Shown: positions 1-9,453, counted from the first letter of the stretch. The stretch: DNA of 64,000 bases from Paludibacteraceae bacterium (GCA_017550335.1 JAFZPM010000046.1:1-64000); one strand, 5' to 3'. Made by a program: numbers and translations. The notes: generated by a model not told the origin, from the sequence alone.

Positions 1-128
1 AAAAAGAGTTGTTGAATCTTTGTTGTGCACAAATTCATTATAGATGTTTTTAATTATCAATTGAATATCAGCAACTTACAAATTTTAATAAAATGTTTTT
101 TTGAATTTTTCTTGGTTTACAACATAGA

Positions 129-152
129 AGAGACGCAAAATGTTGCGTCTCT
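129..152. repeat. Perfect 10-bp inverted repeat, REP-like
   Basis: AGAGACGCAA and TTGCGTCTCT flank a 4-base AATG loop, giving a perfect 10-bp stem in the otherwise gene-free 232 bases at the left edge. Dispersed palindromes of this type (AGAGACGCAA-loop-TTGCGTCTCT) are common in Bacteroidales intergenic DNA, so it is more likely a dispersed REP-like element than a gene-specific terminator. No second copy occurs in this window. Confidence 0.6.
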
Positions 153-210
153 ACAGAACCGAAACACACAACGGATTCATAAATCCCACAAGAAATGGAT
201 CCACGGCCCC

Positions 211-229
211 AATTCATAATTCATAATTC
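211..229. repeat. Short AATTCAT direct repeat
   Basis: AATTCATAATTCATAATTC lies just past the 3' end of the comM gene. It resembles the CTTAATT-type repeats at 29220-29247. It is low-complexity intergenic sequence with no evident function. Confidence 0.4.
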
Positions 230-232
230 TCC

Positions 233-1771
233 TCATCCTGCCCATCCTTCCCTATCCAGATTCCTGTAGTTGATCGCCTCGGAGATATGCCTCGCCTCCA
301 CATTCGCGGAGTGGTCCAAGTCCGCTATGGTGCGGGCCACCTTGAGGATCCTGTCGTAGGCACGGGCGGATAGGTTCAGTTTCAGCATGGCGGACTTCAG
401 TTTGGCGGCGGCCTCATCGCCCAACTGCGCATACTTGTGCAACATCTTGGAGGTCATCTGCGCATTGCAGTGCACCCCTTTTTCTCCCTTGAAACGCTCC
501 AGTTGGATGTTCCTAGCCTGTATGACCCGTTCACGTATCTGTTCGCTCGTTTCGGATGGCTGGCACTCCGACAGTTTCTCGAAAGGGACTGGCACCACCT
601 CGATGTGGATGTCGATACGGTCCAACAGCGGACCAGAGATGCGGCTCAAGTATTTCTGTACCACGCCTGGTCCGCAGACACACTCACGGGTCGGATGGTT
701 GTAGTAGCCGCACGGGCATGGGTTCATGGCCGCCACCAGCATGAAACTGGCGGGGAACTCCACGGTGGAGCGGGCTCTGGAGATGGTGATTTTACGGTCC
801 TCCAACGGCTGACGCATCACCTCCAAAACGGTGCGTTTGAACTCCGGAAGCTCGTCGAGGAAGAGCACGCCATTGTGCGCCAAGGATATTTCCCCAGGCT
901 GCGGATTGCCTCCACCGCCCACCAGTGCGACGTCCGAGATGGTATGGTGCGGAGAGCGGAACGGACGCTCCGTCATGAGGGAGGTCTCCTTCCCTATCTT
1001 ACCCGCCACGGAATGGATCTTGGTCGTCTCCAGCGCTTCGTAGAGCGTGAAGGGAGGGAGGATGGTCGGGATGCGTTTCGCCAGCATGGATTTGCCCGCA
1101 CCGGGAGGTCCGACGAGGATCAGGTTGTGTCCGCCGGCCGCCGCCACCTCAAAGGCGCGCTTCACATTCTCCTGTCCCCTGACATCCGAGAAATCGATCT
1201 CAAACTGTCCTAAGTGCGAGAAGAACTCCTTGCGGGTATCGATGACGGTCGGTGTGATCTCCCGCTTCTTGTTCAGGAAATCGATCACCTCCATAAGGTT
1301 CACCGCCCCATACACCTCCAGGTTGTTCACCACCGCTGCCTCGTTCGCGTTCTCCGCAGGCAGGATCAACCCCTTGTAGCCCTCCTGCCTAGCCTTTATG
1401 GCGATGGGAAGAGCACCCTTGATGGGCTGTAGCGTGCCGTCCAGCGAGAGCTCGCCCATGATGACGTAACGGTCCAGCTCGTCCGAGAGGATATCCCCCG
1501 CACCTGCCAAGATACCGATGGCGAGCGGTAGGTCATAGGCGGAACCCTCCTTTCGGATGTCGGCCGGGGCCATATTGATGATAACTTGGAAATGAGGGAA
1601 TTTCATTCCACAATACTGGATAGCGGAGATGATCCGTTCGTGGCTCTCCTTGATGGCGTTGTCGGGCAAACCCACCAACATGAAACGGATACCTTGCGAC
1701 ACATTCACCTCAATGGTGATAATCGTGGCGTCTATGCCTTGCACGGCTGCGCCAAAAGTCTTTACTAACAT
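233..1771 (-). CDS. comM: YifB/ComM family Mg-chelatase-like AAA+ ATPase
   Basis: A 512-residue protein of the usual length for the YifB/ComM family. It has an N-terminal Lon-protease-like (ChlI) domain at about residues 1-175 and a Mg-chelatase-type AAA+ core. The Walker A motif GPPGAGKS lies at about 221-228 and a Walker B-like LFLDE at about 303-307. Four cysteines in the NPCPCG...ECVCG segment (about 352-366) form the family's putative metal-binding insert. In naturally transformable bacteria ComM is a hexameric helicase that promotes branch migration during integration of donor DNA. In Bacteroidales the role is inferred only from homology. The start MLVKTFG is the family's normal N-terminus. 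It is transcribed alone from a promoter at 1848-1879. Confidence 0.93.
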   Translation of the reverse strand: MLVKTFGAAVQGIDATIITIEVNVSQGIRFMLVGLPDNAIKESHERIISAIQYCGMKFPHFQVIINMAPADIRKEGSAYDLPLAIGILAGAGDILSDELDRYVIMGELSLDGTLQPIKGALPIAIKARQEGYKGLILPAENANEAAVVNNLEVYGAVNLMEVIDFLNKKREITPTVIDTRKEFFSHLGQFEIDFSDVRGQENVKRAFEVAAAGGHNLILVGPPGAGKSMLAKRIPTILPPFTLYEALETTKIHSVAGKIGKETSLMTERPFRSPHHTISDVALVGGGGNPQPGEISLAHNGVLFLDELPEFKRTVLEVMRQPLEDRKITISRARSTVEFPASFMLVAAMNPCPCGYYNHPTRECVCGPGVVQKYLSRISGPLLDRIDIHIEVVPVPFEKLSECQPSETSEQIRERVIQARNIQLERFKGEKGVHCNAQMTSKMLHKYAQLGDEAAAKLKSAMLKLNLSARAYDRILKVARTIADLDHSANVEARHISEAINYRNLDREGWAG

Positions 1772-1847
1772 TTTATCAACGTATTATTAACATAACAAGT
1801 AAACTTTCACGAAACAGGCAAACAAGCTTTTTCGCAAACGTATGACA

Positions 1848-1879
1848 CAAAGGTAGGGAAAAAATATCAAACCGACAAA
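1848..1879 (-). promoter_or_regulatory. Bacteroidota-type promoter of comM
   Basis: Read on the minus strand, TTTG (1876-1879) is followed 20 bases later by TACCTTTG (1848-1855), matching TTTG-N19-21-TAnnTTTG. A second TAnnTTTG match, TACGTTTG, lies at 1835-1842. The comM start codon is at 1771, which leaves a leader of about 70 bases. Confidence 0.6.
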
Positions 1880-1956
1880 TCAAATGCGTCGGCGTGGGAT
1901 AAAAAGTTCCTTGCCTAGGGTAGATTCCCTGCTAGGTGGGTGTGTTTTGCCAAGGA

Positions 1957-2790
1957 TCAATAATACTCGAGCTTGCGGAATGTGCCTCCCGAAAGGGTGG
2001 AATCCTTGTCATAGAGCATGGCCTTGCTATAGTTGCCGTAACGATCGTATTCGTCGTAGCGGATGATCGCCTTCTCTTCCAGCACGGAATAGCCCGAGTA
2101 GGTGCATCTCTCCGTCATGTCCCCGTTCTCGTCATATTGGTAGGTCTCTTGGGAGAGCCGCATGTTCATTGTGTCATACACGTTCAGTTCTGTCACGTTG
2201 CCGTTCGCATCGTAGTCCCTGTATTCCTTGCGGGAGACGGTGTATTGGTCGGAGAAGATAAGAAGCAAGGTGTCGTTGCCGAATTCATCGTACGCCATGG
2301 TGGTCTTGCTGACGAACTTGCCGTCGGAGGTGGTGATGTAATTCTCCGTCAGTCTACCCAATTCGTCGTAGGTGTTGTTCGCACGATACATCAGGATGCC
2401 TCTGCCGTTGAAGTCCTCGCAACTCGTCATGTATCCTTTCTCATCGTATGAGAAGACCAAGGTCCTTTCCAATGCGCCCTCCGCATCCTTCACTTCTGAG
2501 GTGAATTTCTGGTTGTTCTTGTCGTAGGTGGTGCTCCTTTTTTGGTATAATTGGCCTCCCTCGTCGAAGAGTTCGACGCACGTCTGGTTGCCTCGCTCGT
2601 CGAAGGTTGTGCGGCAAATGATTTTCCCTTGCACCAGATTGCCTGATTCCGCCATGGCCGCATATTCGGTAAGAGTCTTCACTTTCCCTTTCAGTCCGGC
2701 TTTCTCCCTATCGCTCTTTTCGGAATCGAAAAGGGAACAGCTGACCAAAAGAGGAATGAATAGTAATGGAAATAGTCTTGTGAATGACAT
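1957..2790 (-). CDS. YD-repeat-like lipoprotein
   Basis: The start is set at the ATG giving MSFTRLFPLL, because it begins a textbook lipoprotein signal peptide: a hydrophobic core then the lipobox LVSC, with the lipidated Cys at about residue 17. The open frame runs further upstream, but that part overlaps the preceding permease gene and looks non-coding. The mature protein (about 260 residues) carries repeated YDE-x-G-type motifs (YDEKGYMT, YDELGRLTE, YDEFGND, YDENGDMTE) resembling the YD/RHS repeats that build beta-rich shells. It is far too short to be an Rhs toxin. It sits 62 bases downstream of the MacB-type permease and is probably cotranscribed. Function unknown; a surface or periplasmic lipoprotein is the most that can be said. 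Confidence 0.75.
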   Translation of the reverse strand: MSFTRLFPLLFIPLLVSCSLFDSEKSDREKAGLKGKVKTLTEYAAMAESGNLVQGKIICRTTFDERGNQTCVELFDEGGQLYQKRSTTYDKNNQKFTSEVKDAEGALERTLVFSYDEKGYMTSCEDFNGRGILMYRANNTYDELGRLTENYITTSDGKFVSKTTMAYDEFGNDTLLLIFSDQYTVSRKEYRDYDANGNVTELNVYDTMNMRLSQETYQYDENGDMTERCTYSGYSVLEEKAIIRYDEYDRYGNYSKAMLYDKDSTLSGGTFRKLEYY

Positions 2791-2852
2791 GCTATCTGTG
2801 TTTTTATGTCGATCGATTGATAAAGTGTAATCCGGTGAGTGCTCCGATCCGT

Positions 2853-4085
2853 TTACTCGTATCTGATAGCTTCTATCGGGTCCAATTCGGAGGCCCGTTT
2901 GGCAGGATACCAGCCGAAGAATACGCCGGTCAGGGTACACACCAGGAAGGAGAGTAGCACGGAGTATGGCTGAATGTAGATGGGCCAACCCAATGCGAGC
3001 TGCAAGGCGTATGAGGCGCCGACACCGACGACCACGCCTATCAGACCACCCGTCACACTGATCAGGATGGCCTCTATCAAGAATTGGGAGAGGATATCGA
3101 TGCCTCTCGCTCCTACGGACATACGCAGACCGATTTCCCTTGTCCTCTCCGTTACGGAGACGTACATGATGTTCATGATACCGATACCACCCACCACGAG
3201 GGAGATGCCCGCTATGCAGGCTAGAAGAACCGTCATCATGTCTGTCGTGGAGGTCATCATGGAGCTCAACTCCTCTTGGGAACGGACGGAGAAATCATCC
3301 TCTGCACCCTCCCTGATCTTGTGGTTCGCCCTCAACACCTCGGATATCTCCTCGATCGCTTTGCTCGTAAGGTCTTCCGACTTGGCGGAGGCGTAGATGC
3401 TATTCAGGTAGGTGATGTTGCTCACCCTTTTCTGTATCGTCGTGTAAGGGGCCAGCACCACCGCGTCCTGGTCTTGTCCCATGCTGTTGTAGCCCTTCGG
3501 GGTGAGTACGCCCACCACGGTGAAAGGCACTTTGCCGAAGCGTACCACCTTCCCGACCGGTTCTTCCTGGTCAGGGAAGAGGTTGTCGACGATGGTCTTT
3601 CCGATGACGCACACCTTGGCGGATGAGGCGATGTCCTGTTCGGTGAACATGTCTCCCTTGCTGATGGTTAATTTTCTGATTTCCAAGTAATCCAAAGAGA
3701 CACCCGTGACGGAGGTGGGGTAGTTGTTGTTGCCGTAGATCATCTGTCCACTACCGCTCACGGTCGGGGAGACATACGCCACGTAGTGGGTGCATTTGTT
3801 GGCGATGTCCTCATAATCGGCGTTCTTCAACGTCTGCATCTCTGAGGCGTTCATACGCGCGCCGCCCCCTCGCATACGGTCGTTGTTGCCTGGATGGACC
3901 ATGATCATGTTAGAACCCATCTCGGATATCTGTTCCTGAATGCTCTTCTTGGAGCCCTGTCCGATCGCCAGCATGGCGATGACGGAGGCCACACCGATGA
4001 TGATACCCAACATCGTCAGGAATGATCTCAACTTATTATTGCTAATTGCCCTAAACGCAATCTTGAATAGATTCGAAAGATTCAT
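2853..4085 (-). CDS. MacB-type ABC transporter permease
   Basis: A 410-residue FtsX/MacB permease. It has one transmembrane segment near the N-terminus (about residues 18-40, ending in the typical LGIIIGVASVIAM), a large periplasmic MacB_PCD domain (about 45-280) and three transmembrane segments at the C-terminus. It ends in the family signature PAKRASELDPIEAIRYE. In E. coli MacB the ATPase and permease are fused; here they are separate polypeptides, as in many Bacteroidota. The ATPase gene lies 19 bases upstream and the adaptor gene precedes that, so the three encode one mechanotransmission-type exporter. These export macrolides, peptides, toxins or lipoproteins. The substrate cannot be read from the sequence, and no TolC-like gene lies in this window. 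Confidence 0.92.
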   Translation of the reverse strand: MNLSNLFKIAFRAISNNKLRSFLTMLGIIIGVASVIAMLAIGQGSKKSIQEQISEMGSNMIMVHPGNNDRMRGGGARMNASEMQTLKNADYEDIANKCTHYVAYVSPTVSGSGQMIYGNNNYPTSVTGVSLDYLEIRKLTISKGDMFTEQDIASSAKVCVIGKTIVDNLFPDQEEPVGKVVRFGKVPFTVVGVLTPKGYNSMGQDQDAVVLAPYTTIQKRVSNITYLNSIYASAKSEDLTSKAIEEISEVLRANHKIREGAEDDFSVRSQEELSSMMTSTTDMMTVLLACIAGISLVVGGIGIMNIMYVSVTERTREIGLRMSVGARGIDILSQFLIEAILISVTGGLIGVVVGVGASYALQLALGWPIYIQPYSVLLSFLVCTLTGVFFGWYPAKRASELDPIEAIRYE

Positions 4086-4104
4086 AATAACCTCCTTTTA
4101 TCGG

Positions 4105-4866
4105 TTAGTCTTTTTGGACAGGCAATGCCGCCAAAGCTTCCTTCGCCGACGCTATGTTGTCATTGTATGTGTCCTCTATCACCTGACCGTCCCGCAGACG
4201 GATGTTTCGGCTGCTGTACTGGGACAACTCAGGGTTGTGGGTCACGAAGATGATTGTTCTGCCCTTGGCGTGTAGCTCCTGGAAAAGCACTAGGATCTCG
4301 AATGATGTGCGGGAGTCCAAGTTACCCGTCGCCTCGTCCGCCAGGATGATGACGGGGTCGTTGACCAATGCGCGGGCGATCGCCACACGTTGCTGCTGTC
4401 CACCCGACATCTGGTTAGACTTGTGATTCAAACGTTCGCCCAAACCGACGGCCTTCAAGGCGTTCACCGCCCGCTCATACCGTTCCTCGTCTGAGATGGA
4501 TGAGTTATACATCAAAGGCAACTCCACATTCTCCACGGAAGTGGTCTTGGCTAATAGATTATAGTTCTGGAACACGAAACCGATCTTGCGGTTGCGCAGG
4601 ATGGCACGTTCGTTCTTTCCCATGGAACGCACCTCCACACCGTCCAGATAATACTCGCCGGAGGTGGGTGTGTCCAAGCACCCAAGGGCGTTCAGTAGGG
4701 TAGACTTACCCGAACCGGACGTACCCATGATGGTCACGAATTCGCCCTCGTAGATGGAGAACGAGACGCCACGCAAGGCGTGCACCACTTCGTCACCAAC
4801 CACGAAATCACGCTTCACATTGCGTAACTCAATGATAGGCCTGCCTTTTCCGTTCTTCTGTTCCAT
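4105..4866 (-). CDS. MacB/LolD-type ABC transporter ATP-binding protein
   Basis: A 253-residue ATPase of the MacB/LolD/FtsE group. Walker A GTSGSGKST is at about 48-56, the signature SGGQQQR at about 154-160, and Walker B VIILADEAT just after. The H-loop histidine is in FVTHNPEL. The acidic-basic C-terminal tail beyond the nucleotide-binding domain is short. The gene lies between the adaptor (9-base gap) and the permease (19-base gap) in the same direction, an arrangement diagnostic of a MacAB-like export operon. It powers the neighbouring permease; nothing indicates an independent role. Confidence 0.93.
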   Translation of the reverse strand: MEQKNGKGRPIIELRNVKRDFVVGDEVVHALRGVSFSIYEGEFVTIMGTSGSGKSTLLNALGCLDTPTSGEYYLDGVEVRSMGKNERAILRNRKIGFVFQNYNLLAKTTSVENVELPLMYNSSISDEERYERAVNALKAVGLGERLNHKSNQMSGGQQQRVAIARALVNDPVIILADEATGNLDSRTSFEILVLFQELHAKGRTIIFVTHNPELSQYSSRNIRLRDGQVIEDTYNDNIASAKEALAALPVQKD

Positions 4867-4875
4867 GTGAATCCC

Positions 4876-6087
4876 TTATTTACGTTTACCACCACCTGGA
4901 CGTTTCGGCATGAATGGGCTGTTGCCTCCCTTGCCTCCCTCCGGTGGCATGTTTCCTTTCTTGAAATCCATGTCGGCCGTCTCGATGGAGGAGACGATCA
5001 GATGCTCGCCGAGGTTCAAACCTTCCAAGACCTCCGTACGGGTACCGTTGCTCACACCGGTCTTGATGCAACGCTGTTCAGCCGTCTGACGGTCTACGAT
5101 CGCCCATACGGTAGGACCTGTTATCTCCTCTGGATCCAAGTACTTCACCTTCATGCCCGGAGGCAAGATCTTCTCGTCCATCTGGAAACGCAAAGCCTTG
5201 TTAGGAATGGTCATGATGCTGTCCTTGTTCAGGGTGAGGACGGTGATGTTGGCCGTGAGTCCCGGCTTCAGTTTCAGGTCTGGGTTCTTGGCGTCGACGA
5301 TCACCTCGTAGGTCACCACGTTAGAGGTTGTGGTAGGCTCCAAGCGTACTTGGCGAACCACACCGGCGAACTTGTCGTTCGGGTAGGCATCCACCGTGAA
5401 TTGTACGGATTGTCCCTCCTTGACCTGACCGATATCCGCCTCGTCGATGTTGGCTACCACCTGCATATCCACTAAGTTCTCGGCGATGATGAACAGGGTA
5501 GGAGTCGTCATGCTGGCGGCCACTGTCTGTCCCTCCTCCACTTCGACGGAGATGACCACGCCGTTGATAGGCGAAGTGATGGTCGCATAACCCAAGTTGG
5601 TTTTCGCCCTGTCCACCTCGTATTTGGCTTTGCGCAGGGAGTTGGAGATCTTCATGTATTGGAATTCGACCTCCTCGAACTCAGCCTCGCTGATCAGTTT
5701 CTTTTCGTGGAGGGCAACGTTTCTGTCGTATACTTTCTTGTAGTAGGCGTACTCGTTCATGGCGTTGGAATAGTCTGTCTTCGCGGACTCCAACGATGTG
5801 GACAAGGTAGAACGGTCCAACTCAGCCAACAACTGACCTTTTTTCACCTTCGAGTTATAATCCACATGGATTTTGTCGATCTTTCCGGAAACCTGCGTAC
5901 CGACTTCCACTTCCGTGACTGGCTCCACCTTTCCCGTGGCGGTGATCGAATTGGAGATACTTCCCAACTCCACCAACTCCGTCTTCACGATGGCTTGAGG
6001 CATCTTCTTCTTCCCGAAAAATAAAAAATACGCGGCTACCGCCAACAGCAGTATCCCGGCAATTAAAATGACCTTCTTCTTGTTCAT
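4876..6087 (-). CDS. MacA-like periplasmic adaptor (HlyD family)
   Basis: A 403-residue membrane fusion protein. It has a single N-terminal membrane anchor (about residues 5-24), a lipoyl/barrel-sandwich half, a helical hairpin at about 90-170 with heptad-like sequence, the second lipoyl half (NLGYATITSPINGVV), then beta-barrel and membrane-proximal domains. The tail is Gly/Pro/Lys-rich. It bridges the MacB-type permease to an outer-membrane TolC-family channel. It is the first gene of the adaptor-ATPase-permease-lipoprotein run on the minus strand. The 170 bases upstream contain no clear TAnnTTTG box. Confidence 0.92.
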   Translation of the reverse strand: MNKKKVILIAGILLLAVAAYFLFFGKKKMPQAIVKTELVELGSISNSITATGKVEPVTEVEVGTQVSGKIDKIHVDYNSKVKKGQLLAELDRSTLSTSLESAKTDYSNAMNEYAYYKKVYDRNVALHEKKLISEAEFEEVEFQYMKISNSLRKAKYEVDRAKTNLGYATITSPINGVVISVEVEEGQTVAASMTTPTLFIIAENLVDMQVVANIDEADIGQVKEGQSVQFTVDAYPNDKFAGVVRQVRLEPTTTSNVVTYEVIVDAKNPDLKLKPGLTANITVLTLNKDSIMTIPNKALRFQMDEKILPPGMKVKYLDPEEITGPTVWAIVDRQTAEQRCIKTGVSNGTRTEVLEGLNLGEHLIVSSIETADMDFKKGNMPPEGGKGGNSPFMPKRPGGGKRK

Positions 6088-6257
6088 ATAGTTTAGAATA
6101 ATTTATTCGTACACATTAAACTCTTAAAATTAGTAAAAACGAGGTAACCGAAAAACAAAAATCGACGAAATGGCGTATTTCATCGACCAATCACCCCGTC
6201 CATTTGCGTTTCATTTCAAATGGTAATCTCTGTATTCCTATGCTTACCCCTTGGCTA

Positions 6258-6887
6258 TTAGATGCTTTGCTCGCTCAGAATGCGGGTGACACTTTCCCTC
6301 CAGTCTTCCCTGTTCTGTGGCTGATAGACGTGGAAGCCCATGGACTCCGCCGTCGCCACGTTTTTCGCTCCATCGTCCACGAAGAGTGTCTCCTCCGCCT
6401 TGATGCCTGCCGTGCGCAACACGTGCTCGAAGATCTCCCGGGAAGGCTTCGTCATCTTCAGCTGATAGGAGGCGAACATCTTGTCGAAGTAGTGGTGGAT
6501 CGGTTGCCCTAGTTCAGAGAACGCTGGGGTCTCGGCCCATTCGAAGACGTATGGATTGATATTGCTGAGGAGGTATAGTTTGTATTTCTTCCTCAACTCC
6601 TCCAGGTACAGCAGTTTGTCGGAATCCACTCGTTCCACGATGGCCAACCATGCGGATGCGATGGCTTCGTCCGGTATGTTCCTGCCTGTCATGGCGCGGA
6701 GGGCTTCGTTGAACTCCTCCTTGTTTTTTGTGCCATCCTCCAAGTCTAGGAAGAGGCCGTTCTGTCGGTACAAGTTTATGTAATCGGATATGTTATCGAC
6801 GCCCATCGATCGGAAAGAACGCAAAACAGCTTCCAGATCAGCGTCTATCAATACTCCACCGAAGTCGAATACGATGTTACGTATCAT
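6258..6887 (-). CDS. HAD-superfamily hydrolase (subfamily IA, YihX-like)
   Basis: A 209-residue haloacid dehalogenase-type phosphatase. Motif I is FDFGGVLID at the N-terminus (nucleophile Asp in FDFGG), motif II is LLSNINP, motif III is the Lys in TKPSREIFEHV, and motif IV is FVDDGAKN. A helical cap lies between motifs I and II. In the group I assign it to (YihX, alpha-D-glucose-1-phosphate phosphatase-like), the second motif I position is Gly-Asn/Gly rather than Asp, as here. The substrate is unknown. The start codon overlaps the stop of the upstream gene by 4 bases (ATGA), indicating translational coupling. Confidence 0.85.
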   Translation of the reverse strand: MIRNIVFDFGGVLIDADLEAVLRSFRSMGVDNISDYINLYRQNGLFLDLEDGTKNKEEFNEALRAMTGRNIPDEAIASAWLAIVERVDSDKLLYLEELRKKYKLYLLSNINPYVFEWAETPAFSELGQPIHHYFDKMFASYQLKMTKPSREIFEHVLRTAGIKAEETLFVDDGAKNVATAESMGFHVYQPQNREDWRESVTRILSEQSI

Positions 6888-7408
6888 TTTTTCTTCACTT
6901 TAATATATTTGGCAGGCTTTTTCCCGTCGCAGGTAGGCTTGATGGATATCGCCACCTTGTCCGGGAAGACCCTCATCATGTTCATCACGGCAGGCACTCC
7001 TATATCGCTGGACAATTCGGACAAGTTGTAGACAAAGATGCCAGAACATACCTTACTCGAGTCTGACGTCTCCAGTTTGAGCTCCTTCAGATCTGCCTCC
7101 ATCTTCACGTTTTCGCACTCCACCAAGCAGGTGATGGCCTGCACGCTATCCGCATTGGTCTCGAAATTCAGTATGAAGGACATCGGTAGCTCACCGTACA
7201 TCAGGCGGTTCGCATAGATGGACTCCTGCACAGGGGAGAAATCCGCGGTCACACACTCCACGGACATATAACATACGCTACGCATGGAAAGGTATTTCCA
7301 CTCTATCTCCTTTTTCTCCTGGTTGTCTCCCTTGCCGTTCAGGAAAGCCACGGCTAGTGCGGAAAGTGCGCACAACGCCAAAATGATGAATAACACGTAT
7401 TTTTTCAT
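6884..7408 (-). CDS. Membrane-anchored protein of unknown function
   Basis: A 174-residue protein not recognised as a known family. One hydrophobic segment (about residues 5-22) can act as an uncleaved anchor or signal peptide. The rest is soluble and presumably periplasmic, with five cysteines and a very basic C-terminal tail (KYIKVKKK). It lies 48 bases downstream of pyrD and overlaps the HAD gene by 4 bases, so it is likely the third gene of a pyrK-pyrD-orf-HAD transcription unit. Nothing in the sequence links it to pyrimidine synthesis beyond this position. Confidence 0.7.
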   Translation of the reverse strand: MKKYVLFIILALCALSALAVAFLNGKGDNQEKKEIEWKYLSMRSVCYMSVECVTADFSPVQESIYANRLMYGELPMSFILNFETNADSVQAITCLVECENVKMEADLKELKLETSDSSKVCSGIFVYNLSELSSDIGVPAVMNMMRVFPDKVAISIKPTCDGKKPAKYIKVKKK

Positions 7409-7456
7409 ATGCCCGATCGTTTTATATTGTTGATATGAGGAATGTTATGATCCACC

Positions 7457-8368
7457 TTATACTTTTAACGCTCCGATAATCTCCTTCACGGACTTGCATC
7501 CATGACGCTCCAGGTAATCGTTGATGCCTTCGACAACCTTCAGCGAAACAGCAGGGTCGATGAAGTTGGCGGTGCCGATCTCAATGGCGGATGCGCCCGC
7601 CAGGAAGAACTCGACAGCGTCCGTGGCGTTCATGATGCCACCCAAACCGACAACCGGTATCTTCACCGCTTTGGCCACCTGCCAAACCATGCGCAAGGCT
7701 ACTGGTTTTACGCAAGGTCCTGACAATCCACCCGTTACGGTCGATAAAACTGGCCTCATCTTCTCCGCATCGATCGCCATACCCATCAACGTGTTGATGA
7801 GGGAGACGCTATCCGCACCCGCCGCCTCGGCAGCCATCGCGATGTCGGCGATGCTTGTGACGTTCGGGGAGAGCTTCACGATCAATGTCTTCTTGTAGGC
7901 CTTGCGGACCGCTGAGACCACCGATTCGGCTCCGGCGCAGGTCGTGCCGAAGGCCATGCCGCCTTGCTTCACGTTAGGGCAGGAGATGTTCAGCTCGATG
8001 GCTGGGATATCCTCCAGTTCGTTGATCTTCTCCGCCGTGGCCACATAATCCTCCACGCAAGCCCCGGAGACATTCACGATCATGTTCGTCTGCACCTTGC
8101 GGATGCGGGGGTAGATGTTCTCTACGAAGTAATCCACACCCTTGTTCTGCAGGCCCACGCAGTTCAGCATGCCGGAAGGGGTCTCCGCCATACGGGGGTA
8201 GGGGTTGCCTTCCCGATGGGCGAGGGTCGTACCCTTCACGATAATAGCACCAATACGGCTGATGTCGATGAAATCAGCGTACTCCTCACCGTATCCGAAT
8301 GTGCCGGATGCGGTCATCACCGGGTTCTGCATCTGCAGCCCGCCTATCTTAACAGCTAAATCTGCCAT
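7457..8368 (-). CDS. pyrD: Dihydroorotate dehydrogenase class 1B, catalytic subunit
   Basis: A 303-residue FMN enzyme that oxidises dihydroorotate to orotate in de novo pyrimidine synthesis. Recognisable blocks are ASGTFGYG near the N-terminus, [13 protein letters not shown] (the Cys is the catalytic base in class 1B enzymes), [33 protein letters not shown] and [14 protein letters not shown]. Class 1B enzymes pass electrons through PyrK to NAD+. The pyrK gene is immediately upstream and overlaps this one by 13 bases, which confirms the class. Cytoplasmic, unlike the membrane-bound quinone-linked class 2 enzymes. Confidence 0.95.
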   Translation of the reverse strand: MADLAVKIGGLQMQNPVMTASGTFGYGEEYADFIDISRIGAIIVKGTTLAHREGNPYPRMAETPSGMLNCVGLQNKGVDYFVENIYPRIRKVQTNMIVNVSGACVEDYVATAEKINELEDIPAIELNISCPNVKQGGMAFGTTCAGAESVVSAVRKAYKKTLIVKLSPNVTSIADIAMAAEAAGADSVSLINTLMGMAIDAEKMRPVLSTVTGGLSGPCVKPVALRMVWQVAKAVKIPVVGLGGIMNATDAVEFFLAGASAIEIGTANFIDPAVSLKVVEGINDYLERHGCKSVKEIIGALKV

Positions 8369-9132
8369 GTCAAATCCTTTATGTTAAATACTGGTCCGTC
8401 CGAACATACGCACTTATGCCCCGCCTGGGTCTCGGTCACGCAGCAGAGGCAGGCGCCCAAGCCGCAAGCCATCTTGTTCTCCAGCGACACCTCGCAGTCA
8501 ATGCCTTTCTTCGAGGCGAAGGAGGCTACCGCTTTCATCATCGGGGTAGGGCCACATACATATATTTTGTCGAATGATTCGTTGTTCAAAATCGAATGGT
8601 TGGTGACGAAGCCCTTCTCGCCGAGCGAGCCATCCTCCGTGGTCACGCAGACACGTCCGAAGCGCTCGAACTGCTCCATTTGCAACAGATCCTTGCCGGA
8701 GCGTGCGCCCAACAGGAATGTAGGTTCATAGCCCTTCTGACGGAGATGTCGCCCGAGATCCAGCAATGGAGCGACACCCACACCACCGCCTACCAGCAAG
8801 AGGGAACGTTGCCCCGATTGAGGCTCGGAGAACCCATTGCCCAGCGGCAACACCACGTTCAGCGAATCGCCCGCCTTCAGCGTGGCCAGTTTGCGTGTAC
8901 CGTCACCCACCAGTTGGATGAGCAACCATAACTCGTTCTTCTCCTTGTCCACGTAATGGATGGAGATCGGTCGACGGAGGAATGTCGTGGCGGAATCGTC
9001 CACCCGCACCTCCGCGAATTGCCCCGGGCGCATCTCGGGAAGAGCCGCCGACGAGGTCAGTTTCATCAGGACATGCTTGTCGCCCAACTTCTCGTTGGCC
9101 ACTATGTCCAAGTCCAATATATGTTTCTTCAT
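8356..9132 (-). CDS. pyrK: Dihydroorotate dehydrogenase electron transfer subunit
   Basis: A 258-residue ferredoxin reductase-like subunit with an N-terminal FAD-binding barrel (RRPISIHY, about residue 55), a central NAD-binding domain ([13 protein letters not shown]) and a C-terminal [2Fe-2S] site with Cys spacing as in [11 protein letters not shown]...C. It accepts electrons from PyrD and reduces NAD+. The start chosen is the ATG of MKKHILDLD. An in-frame start 11 codons further up would lie upstream of the predicted transcription start, because the -7 box is at 9153-9160. The stop overlaps pyrD by 13 bases. Confidence 0.93.
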   Translation of the reverse strand: MKKHILDLDIVANEKLGDKHVLMKLTSSAALPEMRPGQFAEVRVDDSATTFLRRPISIHYVDKEKNELWLLIQLVGDGTRKLATLKAGDSLNVVLPLGNGFSEPQSGQRSLLLVGGGVGVAPLLDLGRHLRQKGYEPTFLLGARSGKDLLQMEQFERFGRVCVTTEDGSLGEKGFVTNHSILNNESFDKIYVCGPTPMMKAVASFASKKGIDCEVSLENKMACGLGACLCCVTETQAGHKCVCSDGPVFNIKDLTWQI

Positions 9133-9152
9133 AAGCTTAATATGCTTCAATA

Positions 9153-9160
9153 CAAATATA
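9153..9160 (-). promoter_or_regulatory. -7 box of the pyrK-pyrD operon
   Basis: TATATTTG on the minus strand matches the Bacteroidota TAnnTTTG element. The implied transcription start, near 9146, leaves only about 14 bases before the pyrK ATG. No good TTTG is seen 19-21 bases upstream. Confidence 0.5.
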
Positions 9161-9204
9161 TACAAAACGATGGGGATGAAAAAAACTCTCCCCGAAAAAT
9201 GTTG

Positions 9205-9453
9205 TCAGCGCGCTTCCTTCACGTTGTTGATGGTCACCTTTGCGGAGCGTTCCACACCGTTCGCCCTGCGGATGGCCAGTATAGCCTTCTCGTCCGTGTA
9301 CCTGCCTTTGACGGGTATGGTAAGGGTGTGAAGACCGTCCCAATCGCCCGTGCCCTTCACAGTGAAGGTGATTTGATAATTCTTCGTGACATCAGCGTCC
9401 GCCGTCGGAATGATGGTTTCGATCACATTCCGGATACTATCCAACAAAGCCAT
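9205..9453 (-). CDS. 82-residue protein of unknown function
   Basis: A small soluble protein with no signal peptide, no membrane segment and no cysteine. It starts MALLDSIRNV and contains a WDG motif within predicted beta-rich sequence. I do not recognise the family. It is believable as a gene because a near-perfect promoter lies about 30 bases upstream, its codon use matches its neighbours, and the flanking genes leave exactly this space. It is transcribed separately from pyrK, whose promoter lies about 45 bases beyond its stop. The 288 bases between it and the next gene hold only that promoter. Confidence 0.65.
   Translation of the reverse strand: MALLDSIRNVIETIIPTADADVTKNYQITFTVKGTGDWDGLHTLTIPVKGRYTDEKAILAIRRANGVERSAKVTINNVKEAR

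Noticed and set aside
1921..1956. Terminator hairpin after the YD-repeat lipoprotein
   Set aside because: CCTAGGG and CCCTGCTAGG pair only with a three-base bulge, and there is no T-run, so it was not called.
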